Assembly: GCA_964519955.1 (NCBI GenBank) | Contig: CAZFLM010000109.1 | Span: 1 to 16,539, forward strand | Direction of reading: 5' to 3' | From: CAZFLM01 sp964519955 | GTDB lineage: Bacteria > Armatimonadota > Chthonomonadetes > Chthonomonadales > CAJBBX01 | Length of the DNA stretch: 16,539 bases | In this document: positions 1 to 6,853 of the stretch, in pieces | Position numbering within the stretch: position 1 is the stretch's first letter | Layout: the number at the start of each line of letters is the position of its first letter | Program-made: the position numbers and the translations under genes | The notes under the pieces: generated by a model | Told to the model about the DNA's origin: nothing | The model's input: only the letters and a program-made list of their open reading frames with translations | Databases searched by the model: none

Positions 1-1318
1 CGCGCGAGATCGTGCCATCCTTCTCCAGGAACCGGGCGCCGAAGTACAGGTAGCTCACGCCCATGCGGCGCGCGAGGGCGGGCAGCAGGCGGTTCACCTC
101 GGCGGCCTTGAGACGGTACGGGTCGTCGGGCTTCGGGCCGCGCGGGAAGATCGCGAGAAGCAGCACCCTGGCGCCCGGAGCGTGCGCCTTGATGGCGCGC
201 AGGACCTCGCCGATGCCGTCGTGGATCTCCTCGGCCGCGTTGAGCCCGATGTTGTTCGTGCCGATCATCAGCACCACGGCCTCTGGGCTGTAGCCGTCCA
301 GCTCGCCCTGCTCGATGCGCCAGACCACGTTCTCGGTGCGGTCCCAGCCGAAGCCCATGTTGATGGCGTTCCTGCCGGCGTAGGTCTTCTCCCACACCCT
401 CGCCCCTGCCTGGCGGTTCGGGCTCGAGGGCGGGCCGGCCCAGGCGTGCGTGATGCTGTCGCCGATGAACACGAGGCGCGGCGAGCGCTCCTTCACCACG
501 TCAAGCACGGCCTGGTGCCGGTCGAGCCAGTTGTAGTCGTCGCGCTGCTGGGTGACGGGCACCACCGCCGAGTTCGACGGGTCGGCGGTCGTCTTCGGGC
601 GCCGGCCGAGGAGCTTGGCCAGGCGCGGCTCGATCGCCATGGCCCACTTGCGGTAGCCGAACGCCATCGGGTGCAGCTTGTCCGGCATCACCTCGTCAGG
701 GATCTCGCCCTTCGCGTCGAGGAACACCTTGCCGATGTCGAGAAAGTCGACGTGCTCCGCAGCCGCCCAGGCTTCGAGCGCCTTGTTCGTCTCGGCGAGC
801 TTGGCGCGCTCCGGAGAGGCGGCCGACGCCTTCGGGAAGATGGCCAGCAGCAGCACCTTGGTCTTCGGGCACTTCTCCCGCACCTTGCGGCACACCGCCT
901 CGACGCCCTCAGCGATCTGCGGAGCGCTGTTCTCGCCGGTGTTGTTCGTGCCGATCATGATGACCGCGACCTTGGGGTGGATGCCCTTCAGGTTCCCGTT
1001 CTCCAGACGCCAGAGCACATGCTGCGTCCGATCGCCGCTGATGCCCAGGTTGACGGCGTTGCGGTCGCCGTAGTAGAGGTCCCACGTGTCCTTGCCGCGG
1101 TTGGCGAAGCTGTCACCCGTGTACGGGTCGCCTGCGAACGCGTGCGTGATGGAGTCCCCGATGAACACGAGGTCCACCTTGCCCTGCTTCACGCGGGCGT
1201 TCATGGCCTCGTGCCCATTCATCCACCAGGCGTCCTGGCGAGGCACGGGCACGACGGCGCTGTTCGGCGCGGCCTGAAGCAGGTTGAGACCGAGTGCGAG
1301 GATGGCGAGCAGATGCAT
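1..1318 (-). CDS. Secreted tandem-domain SGNH/GDSL esterase (3' end outside window)
   Basis: The reading frame stays open from an ATG at 1318 to the left edge, giving 439 visible residues. The N terminus (MHLLAILALGLNLLQA-) looks like a short signal peptide. Two SGNH hydrolase domains follow one another. Domain 1 has GDSIT at residues 54-58 (nucleophile S56), a glycine-rich block at about 92-97, GTNN at 123-126 and the catalytic Asp/His block DKLHP at 213-217. Domain 2 has GDSIT at 286-290 (S288) and GTNN at 353-356; its Asp/His block would lie beyond the edge. Each domain is introduced by a similar NSAVVPV segment (19-25 and 249-255), a sign of internal duplication. The family resembles PAF-acetylhydrolase-type GDSL esterases that deacylate lipids or deacetylate glycans; the substrate here is unknown. 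A weak AGGGA lies about 8 nt before the ATG. plsC ends 116 nt upstream on the same strand. Confidence 0.88.
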   Translation of the reverse strand, partial: MHLLAILALGLNLLQAAPNSAVVPVPRQDAWWMNGHEAMNARVKQGKVDLVFIGDSITHAFAGDPYTGDSFANRGKDTWDLYYGDRNAVNLGISGDRTQHVLWRLENGNLKGIHPKVAVIMIGTNNTGENSAPQIAEGVEAVCRKVREKCPKTKVLLLAIFPKASAASPERAKLAETNKALEAWAAAEHVDFLDIGKVFLDAKGEIPDEVMPDKLHPMAFGYRKWAMAIEPRLAKLLGRRPKTTADPSNSAVVPVTQQRDDYNWLDRHQAVLDVVKERSPRLVFIGDSITHAWAGPPSSPNRQAGARVWEKTYAGRNAINMGFGWDRTENVVWRIEQGELDGYSPEAVVLMIGTNNIGLNAAEEIHDGIGEVLRAIKAHAPGARVLLLAIFPRGPKPDDPYRLKAAEVNRLLPALARRMGVSYLYFGARFLEKDGTISR

Positions 1319-1434
1319 GGTGCGTATCCCTGTGGCGTGTGTGAGGGCGGCGGCCAGCCAGCAGACGACGGCCGCGCCGCGCCTATCATATCAGGTTGCG
1401 GCGATTCGGGGAATGGGGTTGTCGAGTGGCGGGC

Positions 1435-2097
1435 CTACTCGGCCGGCGGTGCAGCCGGCGCGTCTTCCGGCTCGCGGTCCTCGGCGGCGACCATGGGCAT
1501 CCCGTTGCGCGTCATCAGCTCGGCGATGCTCCGCATGATCGTGAGGACGATCTCCTCGCGCGGGGTGTCGGGGGTGAAGAAGATCGGGTCCCCGTACTCG
1601 ACAATGATCTTGGTGCGCGTGAGGCCCTTGGCGCCCACGGGGAGCATGATCTGCGGGCCGACGAGGCCGGCGGGAACCACCGGCGCACCGGAGCGCTTCA
1701 CGATGTGCGCCACGCCCGTCTCGCCCCGCATGAGCTTGCCGTCATGGCTGCGGCCGCCCTCGGGGAACAGGCCGAACACCATGCCCTTGCCGAGCGCGTC
1801 GTCGGCGTAGCGGAAGACCGCCTTGCCGGGGTTGTCGCGGTTGACCGGGCGCGTGTTGAGGCCCGAGATGATCCAGCCGAGCCACTTCCGATCCCACAGG
1901 TCGTGGCGGCCCAGGAAGACACACTCCCGGTCGACCATCCCGCCCAGCAGCGGCGGATCGAGGAAGCTGCTGTGGTTGCCCACCAAGATTACCGGGCCGG
2001 TCTTGGGGATGCGGTCGTGCCCAATCACCTCGCATCGGCCGTAGACTCGGAAGAACACGCGGAACGCGCCGCGGATGGTGCGATAGAACAGCGTCAT
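1435..2097 (-). CDS. plsC: 1-acyl-sn-glycerol-3-phosphate acyltransferase (PlsC family)
   Basis: This 220-aa protein is a typical short PlsC/LPLAT acyltransferase, which acylates lysophosphatidic acid to phosphatidic acid at the inner membrane face. The catalytic HX4D motif is NHSSFLD at residues 41-47 (H42, D47). The substrate-binding block FPEGGRS is at 111-117, and VVPAGLVG near 140-147 fits the downstream family motif. The N terminus is an amphipathic or hydrophobic stretch that could associate with membrane. The C-terminal 15 or so residues are a low-complexity Glu/Ala/Pro tail. The ATG at 2097 is preceded by GGAGG at about 10 nt spacing, which supports this start. It follows cmk on the same strand after a 145-nt gap that contains a hairpin repeat. 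The cmk-plsC order is common in bacteria. Family assignment is secure; the exact acyl substrate is inferred. Confidence 0.93.
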   Translation of the reverse strand: MTLFYRTIRGAFRVFFRVYGRCEVIGHDRIPKTGPVILVGNHSSFLDPPLLGGMVDRECVFLGRHDLWDRKWLGWIISGLNTRPVNRDNPGKAVFRYADDALGKGMVFGLFPEGGRSHDGKLMRGETGVAHIVKRSGAPVVPAGLVGPQIMLPVGAKGLTRTKIIVEYGDPIFFTPDTPREEIVLTIMRSIAELMTRNGMPMVAAEDREPEDAPAAPPAE

Positions 2098-2142
2098 ACC
2101 GTCTCAGCCTCCCCTCGCGCAACCCTCTTGCGGGTCCTACCC

Positions 2143-2162
2143 GGCGGGCAGGGACGCCCGCC
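2143..2162. repeat. REP-like hairpin A between cmk and plsC
   Basis: A perfect 7-bp inverted repeat, GGCGGGC (2143-2149) and GCCCGCC (2156-2162), encloses a 6-nt loop. It is followed by CCACC. Read on the minus strand it has the same layout as hairpins B and C on the other side of cmk: GTGGGGC, a stem, a C-rich 6-nt loop, and a stem ending in GCC. No T-tract follows, so it is not a classical intrinsic terminator. Confidence 0.6.
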
Positions 2163-2242
2163 CCACCGCTGCGCGCCCACCGGCCCGGAACCCCTGGCCG
2201 TCATCTGCCATTGACTGGCGCGCGGCCTCGCGTCAGCGCCGC

Positions 2243-2926
2243 CTACGCCGCACCGCCCGCTCGCTGGCGGCAGACGCCCACGATGCGGCCCACGACCTCG
2301 TCGATGTTCAGCCCGTCGGACACGAGTGTGACGGCGTCCTCTGCGGCCCGCAGCGGCGAGTCGGCACGGGAGCTGTCCCGCTCGTCGCGCTCGCGGATGG
2401 CCGCCATGATCTGGGCCAAGTCGGCAGCCTGCCCCTTGGCGCGCAACTCCTCGGTGCGACGGCGGGCGCGCTCCTCGTCGGTCGCGGTCAGAAACACCTT
2501 CACCTCGGCGCTCGGGAAGACCACCGTGCCGATGTCGCGCCCCTCCATCACCACGCCGCCCTCGGCGCCCATCTCCCTCTGCCGGGCCACGAGCGCGCGC
2601 CGCACGCCGGAGATCGCCGACACCGGCGACGACAGCCGGGTCACCTCGGTCTCGCGCACGGCGGCAGAGGCGTCCTCGCCGTCGACAAACAGCCGCCGGT
2701 GCCCCTCGCCATCCATACGGAACTCGAAGTGCAGCCCCTCAGCCAGCAAGCTCACCGCATCGGCGTCGGCCAGGTCGATGCCCGCCCGCAGCATGCGCCA
2801 GGCGACCGCCCGGTACATGGCGCCCGTGTCGATGTACGTGTAGCCCATCGCCTCGGCAACGCGACGGGAGACGGTGGTCTTCCCCGCCCCGGCGGGCCCG
2901 TCGATGGCTACGGTGAGCTTCTTCAT
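2243..2926 (-). CDS. cmk: Cytidylate kinase
   Basis: This 227-aa protein transfers phosphate from ATP to CMP/dCMP in cytosolic pyrimidine nucleotide salvage and turnover. The P-loop IDGPAGAGKTT is at residues 8-18. YIDTGAMYRAVAW at 31-43 is the CMP-binding segment. EGRDIGTVVFP at 128-138 is the signature of bacterial Cmk. The LID-type RERDERDSSR at 178-187 precedes the C-terminal helices. Length matches the usual 220-230 aa. The frame is open farther upstream, but the start is set at the ATG at 2926 (MKKLTVAIDG), where GGAG lies 10 nt upstream. The ATG three codons earlier is too close to that GGAG, and the residues before it match no family sequence. plsC follows on the same strand. Confidence 0.95.
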   Translation of the reverse strand: MKKLTVAIDGPAGAGKTTVSRRVAEAMGYTYIDTGAMYRAVAWRMLRAGIDLADADAVSLLAEGLHFEFRMDGEGHRRLFVDGEDASAAVRETEVTRLSSPVSAISGVRRALVARQREMGAEGGVVMEGRDIGTVVFPSAEVKVFLTATDEERARRRTEELRAKGQAADLAQIMAAIRERDERDSSRADSPLRAAEDAVTLVSDGLNIDEVVGRIVGVCRQRAGGAA

Positions 2927-3049
2927 GCAGGACATGCTCCAAAGGCGAACGGTGCGGCGGTCGATGGTCGGCACAGCGACGGCAGTGGCGAACAGCAACG
3001 GCAGCAGCCAGGGCAACGTCAACGACGAGGACAACGTCAAGGACCAGGC

Positions 3050-3065
3050 GGGGCGCGGAGGCCCC
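3050..3065. repeat. REP-like hairpin B upstream of cmk
   Basis: Arms GGGGC (3050-3054) and GCCCC (3061-3065) enclose the 6-nt loop GCGGAG and are followed by ACCCTAC. On the minus strand this reads GTAGGGTGGGGC, then CTCCGC, then GCCCCGCC. It shares its loop, in opposite orientation, with hairpin C at 3121-3142. Confidence 0.55.
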
Positions 3066-3120
3066 ACCCTACAGGCCTGTGCGCAGCGGTCGGGTCGTCC
3101 GGTCAGGCACCCACCCGTGG

Positions 3121-3142
3121 GGCGCGACCTCCGCGTCGCGCC
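3121..3142. repeat. REP-like hairpin C, possible terminator of the feo operon
   Basis: A perfect 8-bp inverted repeat, GGCGCGAC (3121-3128) and GTCGCGCC (3135-3142), has the loop CTCCGC. It lies 35 nt beyond the methyltransferase stop codon, so it may stop or protect the 3' end of the feo transcript. No T-tract follows. The loop is identical to that of hairpin B read on the opposite strand, while the stems differ but still pair. Confidence 0.55.
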
Positions 3143-3176
3143 GGGCTCCCTGCACTATCCCAGGCCCGGCCTACCC

Positions 3177-4001
3177 CTACCCATCCCCCGGACGGCGCGC
3201 GAGGAAGAAGATGCGGTCCGTGGTCGGGCGGACGAGCTGCATGGTGTAGGCGTGGAACGTCTCCACGTCCACGAAGCCCGCCTCGGCCAGCATCTCGCGC
3301 AGGTCGGCCTCTTCGTAAGCGTACTGTAGGTGCGTCTCGTTGAACTCGTGGTCCACGTCGTCGTCGCCGCGCCAGAAGAAGCGCATCCGGACGGTGCACA
3401 CCCGCTTCGACGCGTCGTACTCGCTGCGCCACACGTAGCGGAGGCGGTCGCGCGTGTCCAGGTCCTGCTGGTCGAAGAAGCTGTTCTCCAGTGCGAAGAC
3501 GCTGTTCACGTCGAACACGAACAGCCCGTTGGGACGCAGGTGGTCGTGGACGCGCCGGATGGCCGCGCGCAGCCGGTCCGGTTCCAGGATGTAGTTCAGG
3601 CTGTCGAACAGACAGATGCACAGGTCGAAGTGCACGCCCGACAGGCGCAGCTCGGCCGCGTCCATCACACGGTAGTCGATCGCCAGCCGGTGCTTCGCGG
3701 CCTTCTTCTCGGCCTCCGCGATCATCCCCGGCGCGATGTCGATGCCCGTGACCTTGTACCCCATGCGGGCCAGGATCTCGGCCACGTTGCCGGTGCCGCA
3801 CGCCAGGTCCAGCACGCGCTTCACGTTGACCGGATGGCGTCCGATCAGCTCGTGCAGGTGGCGGACCCACATGCGATAGGGCACGTCGCGCATGAGCAGG
3901 TCGTAGTACGGCGCGACCTCGCCGAACTGAGCATGCTGATCCGCGCCCGCTGCATCGGCGGCGTGCGCCGCCATCCTGTCTCGAAGCCCCGGAGCGTTCA
4001 T
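3177..4001 (-). CDS. Class I SAM-dependent methyltransferase
   Basis: This 274-aa soluble protein has a Rossmann-fold methyltransferase core. Motif I, VLDLACGTGN, is at residues 63-72 and binds SAM. GIDIAPGMI at 86-94 carries the acidic residue expected at the end of strand 2. DLCICLFDSLNYI at 126-138 fits motif II and post-motif II, and LRPNGLFVFDVNS is the strand-5 region. The C-terminal half (about 170-245) is a beta-rich domain typical of small-molecule methyltransferases; the substrate cannot be read from sequence. The ATG at 4001 overlaps the feoA stop in an ATGA arrangement, so translation is probably coupled to feoA. Whether it has any role in iron uptake is unknown; it may only share the transcript. 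Confidence 0.85.
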   Translation of the reverse strand: MNAPGLRDRMAAHAADAAGADQHAQFGEVAPYYDLLMRDVPYRMWVRHLHELIGRHPVNVKRVLDLACGTGNVAEILARMGYKVTGIDIAPGMIAEAEKKAAKHRLAIDYRVMDAAELRLSGVHFDLCICLFDSLNYILEPDRLRAAIRRVHDHLRPNGLFVFDVNSVFALENSFFDQQDLDTRDRLRYVWRSEYDASKRVCTVRMRFFWRGDDDVDHEFNETHLQYAYEEADLREMLAEAGFVDVETFHAYTMQLVRPTTDRIFFLARRPGDG

Positions 4002-4258
4002 TTCCCGGACCTGACGAGGATGGATGCGGCGGTCTCGCGGTCGAGCGCAAGCTGCGTGTAGCCGGCGGAGATGACGAACGCGGGCCGGCGCTGTAGAACG
4101 CGGATGGTGGAGCCGGGCATGATGCCGAGGGCCATCAGCTTGTGGCGCTCGTGGTCGGAGGCATCGCCGAGCGACGCCACGACGGCTTCCTCGCCGCGGC
4201 GCAGCGATGACAGGGGACGAGTGCTATCGGTCGAAGGGGTGCTACTTTCCTGTGCCAA
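3998..4258 (-). CDS. feoA: Ferrous iron transport protein A
   Basis: This 86-aa protein is a small SH3-like FeoA, thought to assist or regulate the FeoB ferrous-iron permease from the cytoplasm. The domain covers about residues 16-84. Its hallmark is the segment HERHKLMALGIMPGSTIRV, followed by a second beta stretch (RRPAFVISAGYTQLALDRETAASILV) that matches the family ending. The start codon is TTG at 4258 (an unusual start), with GGAAGG 7 nt upstream. No ATG lies early enough to keep the first strand of the domain. The start overlaps the 3' end of the Cys-rich gene by 17 nt, and the stop overlaps the methyltransferase ATG by 4 nt, so all three are probably translationally coupled. Confidence 0.9.
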   Translation of the reverse strand: MAQESSTPSTDSTRPLSSLRRGEEAVVASLGDASDHERHKLMALGIMPGSTIRVLQRRPAFVISAGYTQLALDRETAASILVRSGK

Positions 4259-4433
4259 CCTTCCGCCTTCCGAGCCACCTGAACAGCTTGGTCAGATCCG
4301 GGATCTGGGGCATCTCATAGCCGCAGCGCGGGCACTTCACGTTGCGGCAGCCGCCAAACGAGGCGCACGGCCCGCACGCGTGGGCAGCGGCGGATTGGTC
4401 GAACTCGAATGAGCAGAAGCTGCACCGGAGCAT
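4242..4433 (-). CDS. Small Cys-rich zinc-ribbon-like protein of the feo operon
   Basis: This 63-aa protein has seven cysteines (C4, C7, C20, C23, C29, C34, C37) and H18. They form CxxC, HxCxxC and CxxxxCxxC groups, ending in CPRCGYEMP. That spacing suggests two metal sites, either structural zinc or a redox- or iron-sensing site. The C-terminal 25 residues are basic (RWLGRRK). I recall similar small proteins next to feoA/feoB in deltaproteobacteria and relatives, so a FeoC-like accessory or regulatory role is plausible but inferred. The ATG at 4433 has GGAGG at 6-nt spacing, clearly better than the in-frame ATG at 4469, which has no Shine-Dalgarno sequence. It lies about 90 nt after the feoB membrane gene and overlaps feoA. 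Confidence 0.8.
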   Translation of the reverse strand: MLRCSFCSFEFDQSAAAHACGPCASFGGCRNVKCPRCGYEMPQIPDLTKLFRWLGRRKVGTGK

Positions 4434-4523
4434 TGGCGACCTCCAGGGGCCCGCGTTCACGGTACCCATTATGGCGCAGAACCGGCGCCGAGCGCCAGTT
4501 GGCCGGGATGCGCGTCGGCCGGC

Positions 4524-5972
4524 CTATAGGTGTATACGGAGCACACGCAGTGTGAGGTTCAGAAGTGACCCGACCAGCAGCGCGAACGGCAGGATGAACC
4601 CGGCCATCGCGAGCGCCGCCTTCGCCCCACGCTCCTTCTTGACGATGAGGAACTGGGCGATGCACGGCAGGAAGATGGTCAGCGTGAGCACCGACACGAG
4701 GAGCTGGTTGCCGCTCAGGAGGCCGGCGTCCTCCAGGCGGTAGAGCCCGGCGGCGCCGTAGTCGCGCCGGAAGAAGCCGAACAGGAACGCCTCGGCGGCC
4801 TGGCTGGGCAGCCCCAGCAGGTGCGTCAGTGGCGCCAGCGCCCGGACCGCCAGATCGAAGAGCCCCGTCAGCCGCCCCAGCCAGATGAAGAAGCTCGCGA
4901 CGACGAAGAGCGGGAACACCTCCAGGAAGTACCACTGCATCCGGGCGTAGGTCTTCATCAGGATGTTGGCGGGGCTCGGCCAGCGCAGCGGCGGCAGCTC
5001 GATCGCGAAGCGCGCCGGCTCCCCGGGCAGCACCTTGGCGGCCGCGTACCCCACGATGAGGAAGATGCCCAGCATGATCGCGGCCCAGAGCAGGAACGCC
5101 GTCGGGTGCCCGCTCAGCAGCGCCGTCATCACACCGATCTGCGCGGAGCACGGGATGGCCAGCGACAGCAGGAACGTGACGAGGATGCGTTCGCGCCGGG
5201 TCTCCAGGATGCGCGTGACGATCGTCGCCATCGTGTCGCAGCCGAATCCCAGCACGATCGGGATAACCGCCTTCCCGTTCAGCCCGATCGACTTGAACAC
5301 GCGGTCGATCAGCATCGCCAGGCGCGGGAAGTAGCCGCTGTCCTCCAGCACCGAGAACGCCAGGAAGAAGGTGCCCACGATCGGGAAGATGAGCGCGATG
5401 GCGTAGGTCACCCCGAGCGTCCAGATGCCGTAGGGACCCACGAACAGGTCGGAGAGCCACGCCCAGGGCAGAAGCGCGTTCACGTGGTTGACGACCCAGG
5501 GGTTGACGTGGGCCTGGAAGAGGTCGTCCTCCAGCAGCTTGACGAGCGTGCCGCCGCCGAAGACGCCCACGAATTGGTAGAGGCCGAACCACAGGACCAG
5601 CAGGAGGATCGGGATGCCGGTGACCGGCGAGGTGCAGATGCGGCTGATGCGCTCGTTCAGCGCGATGCGAGCATGGTCCGGGTGCGTCATCACCGGGCGC
5701 AGGATTCGGCGGACAGCGTCGCGGCGGGCCAGGGCGAACGCGGCGTCCATCGGCTCCACGGCCTCGTCGCGGGCGCGCTCCACCGCGTCGCTGATGTCGC
5801 TCCAGCGCGCCCCCTCGGTCTGGCGCACCATCTCCTCGACCTCGGCGTCGCCCTGGAGCAGGAGGACGGCAACAGCCCGCCGGCTCAGGCGGTACTCGCC
5901 CTGCAGCAGGTCCTCGACATCGACGATCGCTCTCTCGAGCGGCGGGTCATACTGGCAGTAAGGTGGAAGCAT
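4524..5972 (-). CDS. feoB: FeoB membrane permease domain (separate polypeptide)
   Basis: This 482-aa protein holds the FeoB part downstream of the GTPase. A helical linker covers about 10-110 (PPLERAIVDVE onward), followed by many membrane segments from about 118 to 475. The first Gate block is GFGCDTMATIVTRILE at 242-257 (C245), leading to RRERILV and IPCSAQIG at 273-280 (C275). The second Gate block is seen as FLPCIAQF at 434-441 (C437). These cysteine motifs line the Fe(II) path in known FeoB proteins. The GTPase is absent and is encoded by the overlapping upstream gene. The ATG at 5972 lies inside the end of that gene (26-nt overlap, +1 frame) without a strong Shine-Dalgarno sequence, which suggests coupled translation. 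The protein begins exactly at the normal junction between GTPase and helical linker, which favours a real split over a damaged gene. Confidence 0.9.
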   Translation of the reverse strand: MLPPYCQYDPPLERAIVDVEDLLQGEYRLSRRAVAVLLLQGDAEVEEMVRQTEGARWSDISDAVERARDEAVEPMDAAFALARRDAVRRILRPVMTHPDHARIALNERISRICTSPVTGIPILLLVLWFGLYQFVGVFGGGTLVKLLEDDLFQAHVNPWVVNHVNALLPWAWLSDLFVGPYGIWTLGVTYAIALIFPIVGTFFLAFSVLEDSGYFPRLAMLIDRVFKSIGLNGKAVIPIVLGFGCDTMATIVTRILETRRERILVTFLLSLAIPCSAQIGVMTALLSGHPTAFLLWAAIMLGIFLIVGYAAAKVLPGEPARFAIELPPLRWPSPANILMKTYARMQWYFLEVFPLFVVASFFIWLGRLTGLFDLAVRALAPLTHLLGLPSQAAEAFLFGFFRRDYGAAGLYRLEDAGLLSGNQLLVSVLTLTIFLPCIAQFLIVKKERGAKAALAMAGFILPFALLVGSLLNLTLRVLRIHL

Positions 5973-6558
5973 CGCCGACCGCTCGTTCGTGGATGGTCCT
6001 CTTGAGATCGTCGATACCCCACCCGCTCAGCGCCACGGTGCCGACCACGGGCACTCCGAGCGCCTCACTCAGCGCGGGGAGGTCGAGCTGCACGTCAAGC
6101 CCCTCGGCCTCGTCCAGCATGTTCGCTGCAACCACCACGGGCAGCCCCGCTTCGACTAGTTGCAGCGTGAAGGGCAGCATGCGCTCGACGTTCTTCGCGT
6201 CGAGCACGTGCAGCACCACGTCGGCGCTCTCGCCCAGGAGCAGCGCGCGCCCCACCCTCTCCTCCTCGGAGATAGGCCGGAGCGAGTACATGCCGGGCGT
6301 GTCGGTGATCTCGTACGAGGTGTCGCAGAACGTGGCGCGCCCGCGGGAGACCTCCACCGTGGTGCCCGGGTAGTTGGACACCGTCGCGTAACGTCCGGTG
6401 AGGCGGTTGAACACGACGCTCTTGCCCACGTTCGGGTTGCCCACGATCAGCACGCGGCGGGTGGCAGGGTCTTCGGAGGAGTCGGAAGGCGTCGCGGCCC
6501 CGTCGGTGGTGGCCGGCGGTGGCTCGCGGAGTACGGAGAAGAACGCGAAAGGCGACAT
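5947..6558 (-). CDS. feoB: FeoB small GTPase domain (separate polypeptide)
   Basis: This 203-aa protein is the cytosolic G domain of the ferrous iron transporter. Numbered from the chosen ATG, G1 is GNPNVGKS at 40-47, the switch I region is SNYPGTTVE near 61-69, G3 is DTPGMYSL at 86-93, and G4 is NMLD at about 146-149. TVALSGWG may serve as G5. GTP binding and hydrolysis would gate the separate membrane subunit. The start is taken as ATG 6558 (MSPFAFF), preceded by GGGGGAG at 12 nt. A GTG at 6594 would add 12 residues but has no ribosome site. An unusual Pro/Thr/Ser-rich lead of about 30 residues precedes the G domain. The stop lies 26 nt inside the permease gene. Confidence 0.9.
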   Translation of the reverse strand: MSPFAFFSVLREPPPATTDGAATPSDSSEDPATRRVLIVGNPNVGKSVVFNRLTGRYATVSNYPGTTVEVSRGRATFCDTSYEITDTPGMYSLRPISEEERVGRALLLGESADVVLHVLDAKNVERMLPFTLQLVEAGLPVVVAANMLDEAEGLDVQLDLPALSEALGVPVVGTVALSGWGIDDLKRTIHERAVGDASTLLPV

Positions 6559-6605
6559 GGTTGGTAGTGGCTCCCCCGGCGCTGCTAGTGGCACCGGACT
6601 TTACT

Positions 6606-6641
6606 AGGCAGGATTGTAGCACACCTAAGTGTCTGCAGGCG
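6606..6641 (-). promoter_or_regulatory. Candidate extended -10 promoter of the feo operon with TTAGGT half-site
   Basis: On the minus strand, TGC followed by TACAAT (6618 down to 6613) forms an extended -10, with a predicted start near 6606 and a leader of about 48 nt. The -35 position (CGCCTG) is poor, which is usual for extended -10 promoters. TTAGGT (6628-6623) lies just upstream and equals the left half of the DtxR/IdeR consensus; the right half is not convincing. This is A/T-rich sequence in an otherwise G/C-rich gap. Confidence 0.35.
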
Positions 6642-6670
6642 ATGATCGGGAGTGTCGAGGTTGTCACACG

Positions 6671-6853
6671 GAGTAGCGAGTAGCGAGTAGCGAGAAGCGA
6701 GTAGAAGGGCGGCGCGTGCGGGGCGATGGGTGACTGCGGCGGCTCGGACTGCGGCAGCTTCGGCAATCTTCTACGCCTGGGCCTACCCACAGCCCCATCG
6801 CAGCGCAGACGCCGCCGTCCTATTCGCTACTCGCTCCTCGCTACTCGCTACTG
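6671..6853. repeat. Imperfect palindrome of about 183 bp with GAGTAGC heptamer arms
   Basis: The left arm opens with about five GAGTAGC-type heptamers (6671-6704). The right arm closes with the inverted copy (6820-6853), pairing at about 30 of 34 positions. Inside, GGGCGGCG-TGCG-GCGATGGG (6707-6730) pairs imperfectly with the strand complement of 6794-6817. This gives arms of about 60 bp around a central segment of about 63 bp. The outer right unit overlaps the stop codon of the 659-aa membrane protein gene at 6848. The rest of the 6559-6847 gap holds only the feo promoter candidate. There is no transposase and no obvious target-site duplication. Confidence 0.75.

Larger units (their letters stand above)
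2927..3176. other. Intergenic gap between the methyltransferase gene and cmk
   Basis: This 250-bp stretch has no credible gene. It holds hairpins B and C and a low-complexity tract at about 2975-3045, in which CAACGTCAA occurs twice (3014-3022 and 3032-3040). The cmk promoter is presumably here, but I see no clear -35/-10 pair. The tract reads in frame with cmk only by chance and gives a Leu/Ser-rich false extension. Confidence 0.6.

Noticed and set aside
1319..1434. Small gene or terminator between plsC and the SGNH esterase gene
   Set aside because: No frame with a ribosome site and no stem with a T-tract was seen.
182..1810. 542-codon open frame on the plus strand
   Set aside because: It lies antisense to the SGNH esterase and plsC, is rich in Arg/His/Ala/Val with no domain motif, and is a typical G/C-rich shadow.
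4524..6558. FeoB as a frameshifted pseudogene
   Set aside because: Both halves keep all motifs, the break is at a domain border, and the second half has its own start. A genuine split is more likely, though a sequencing error is not excluded.
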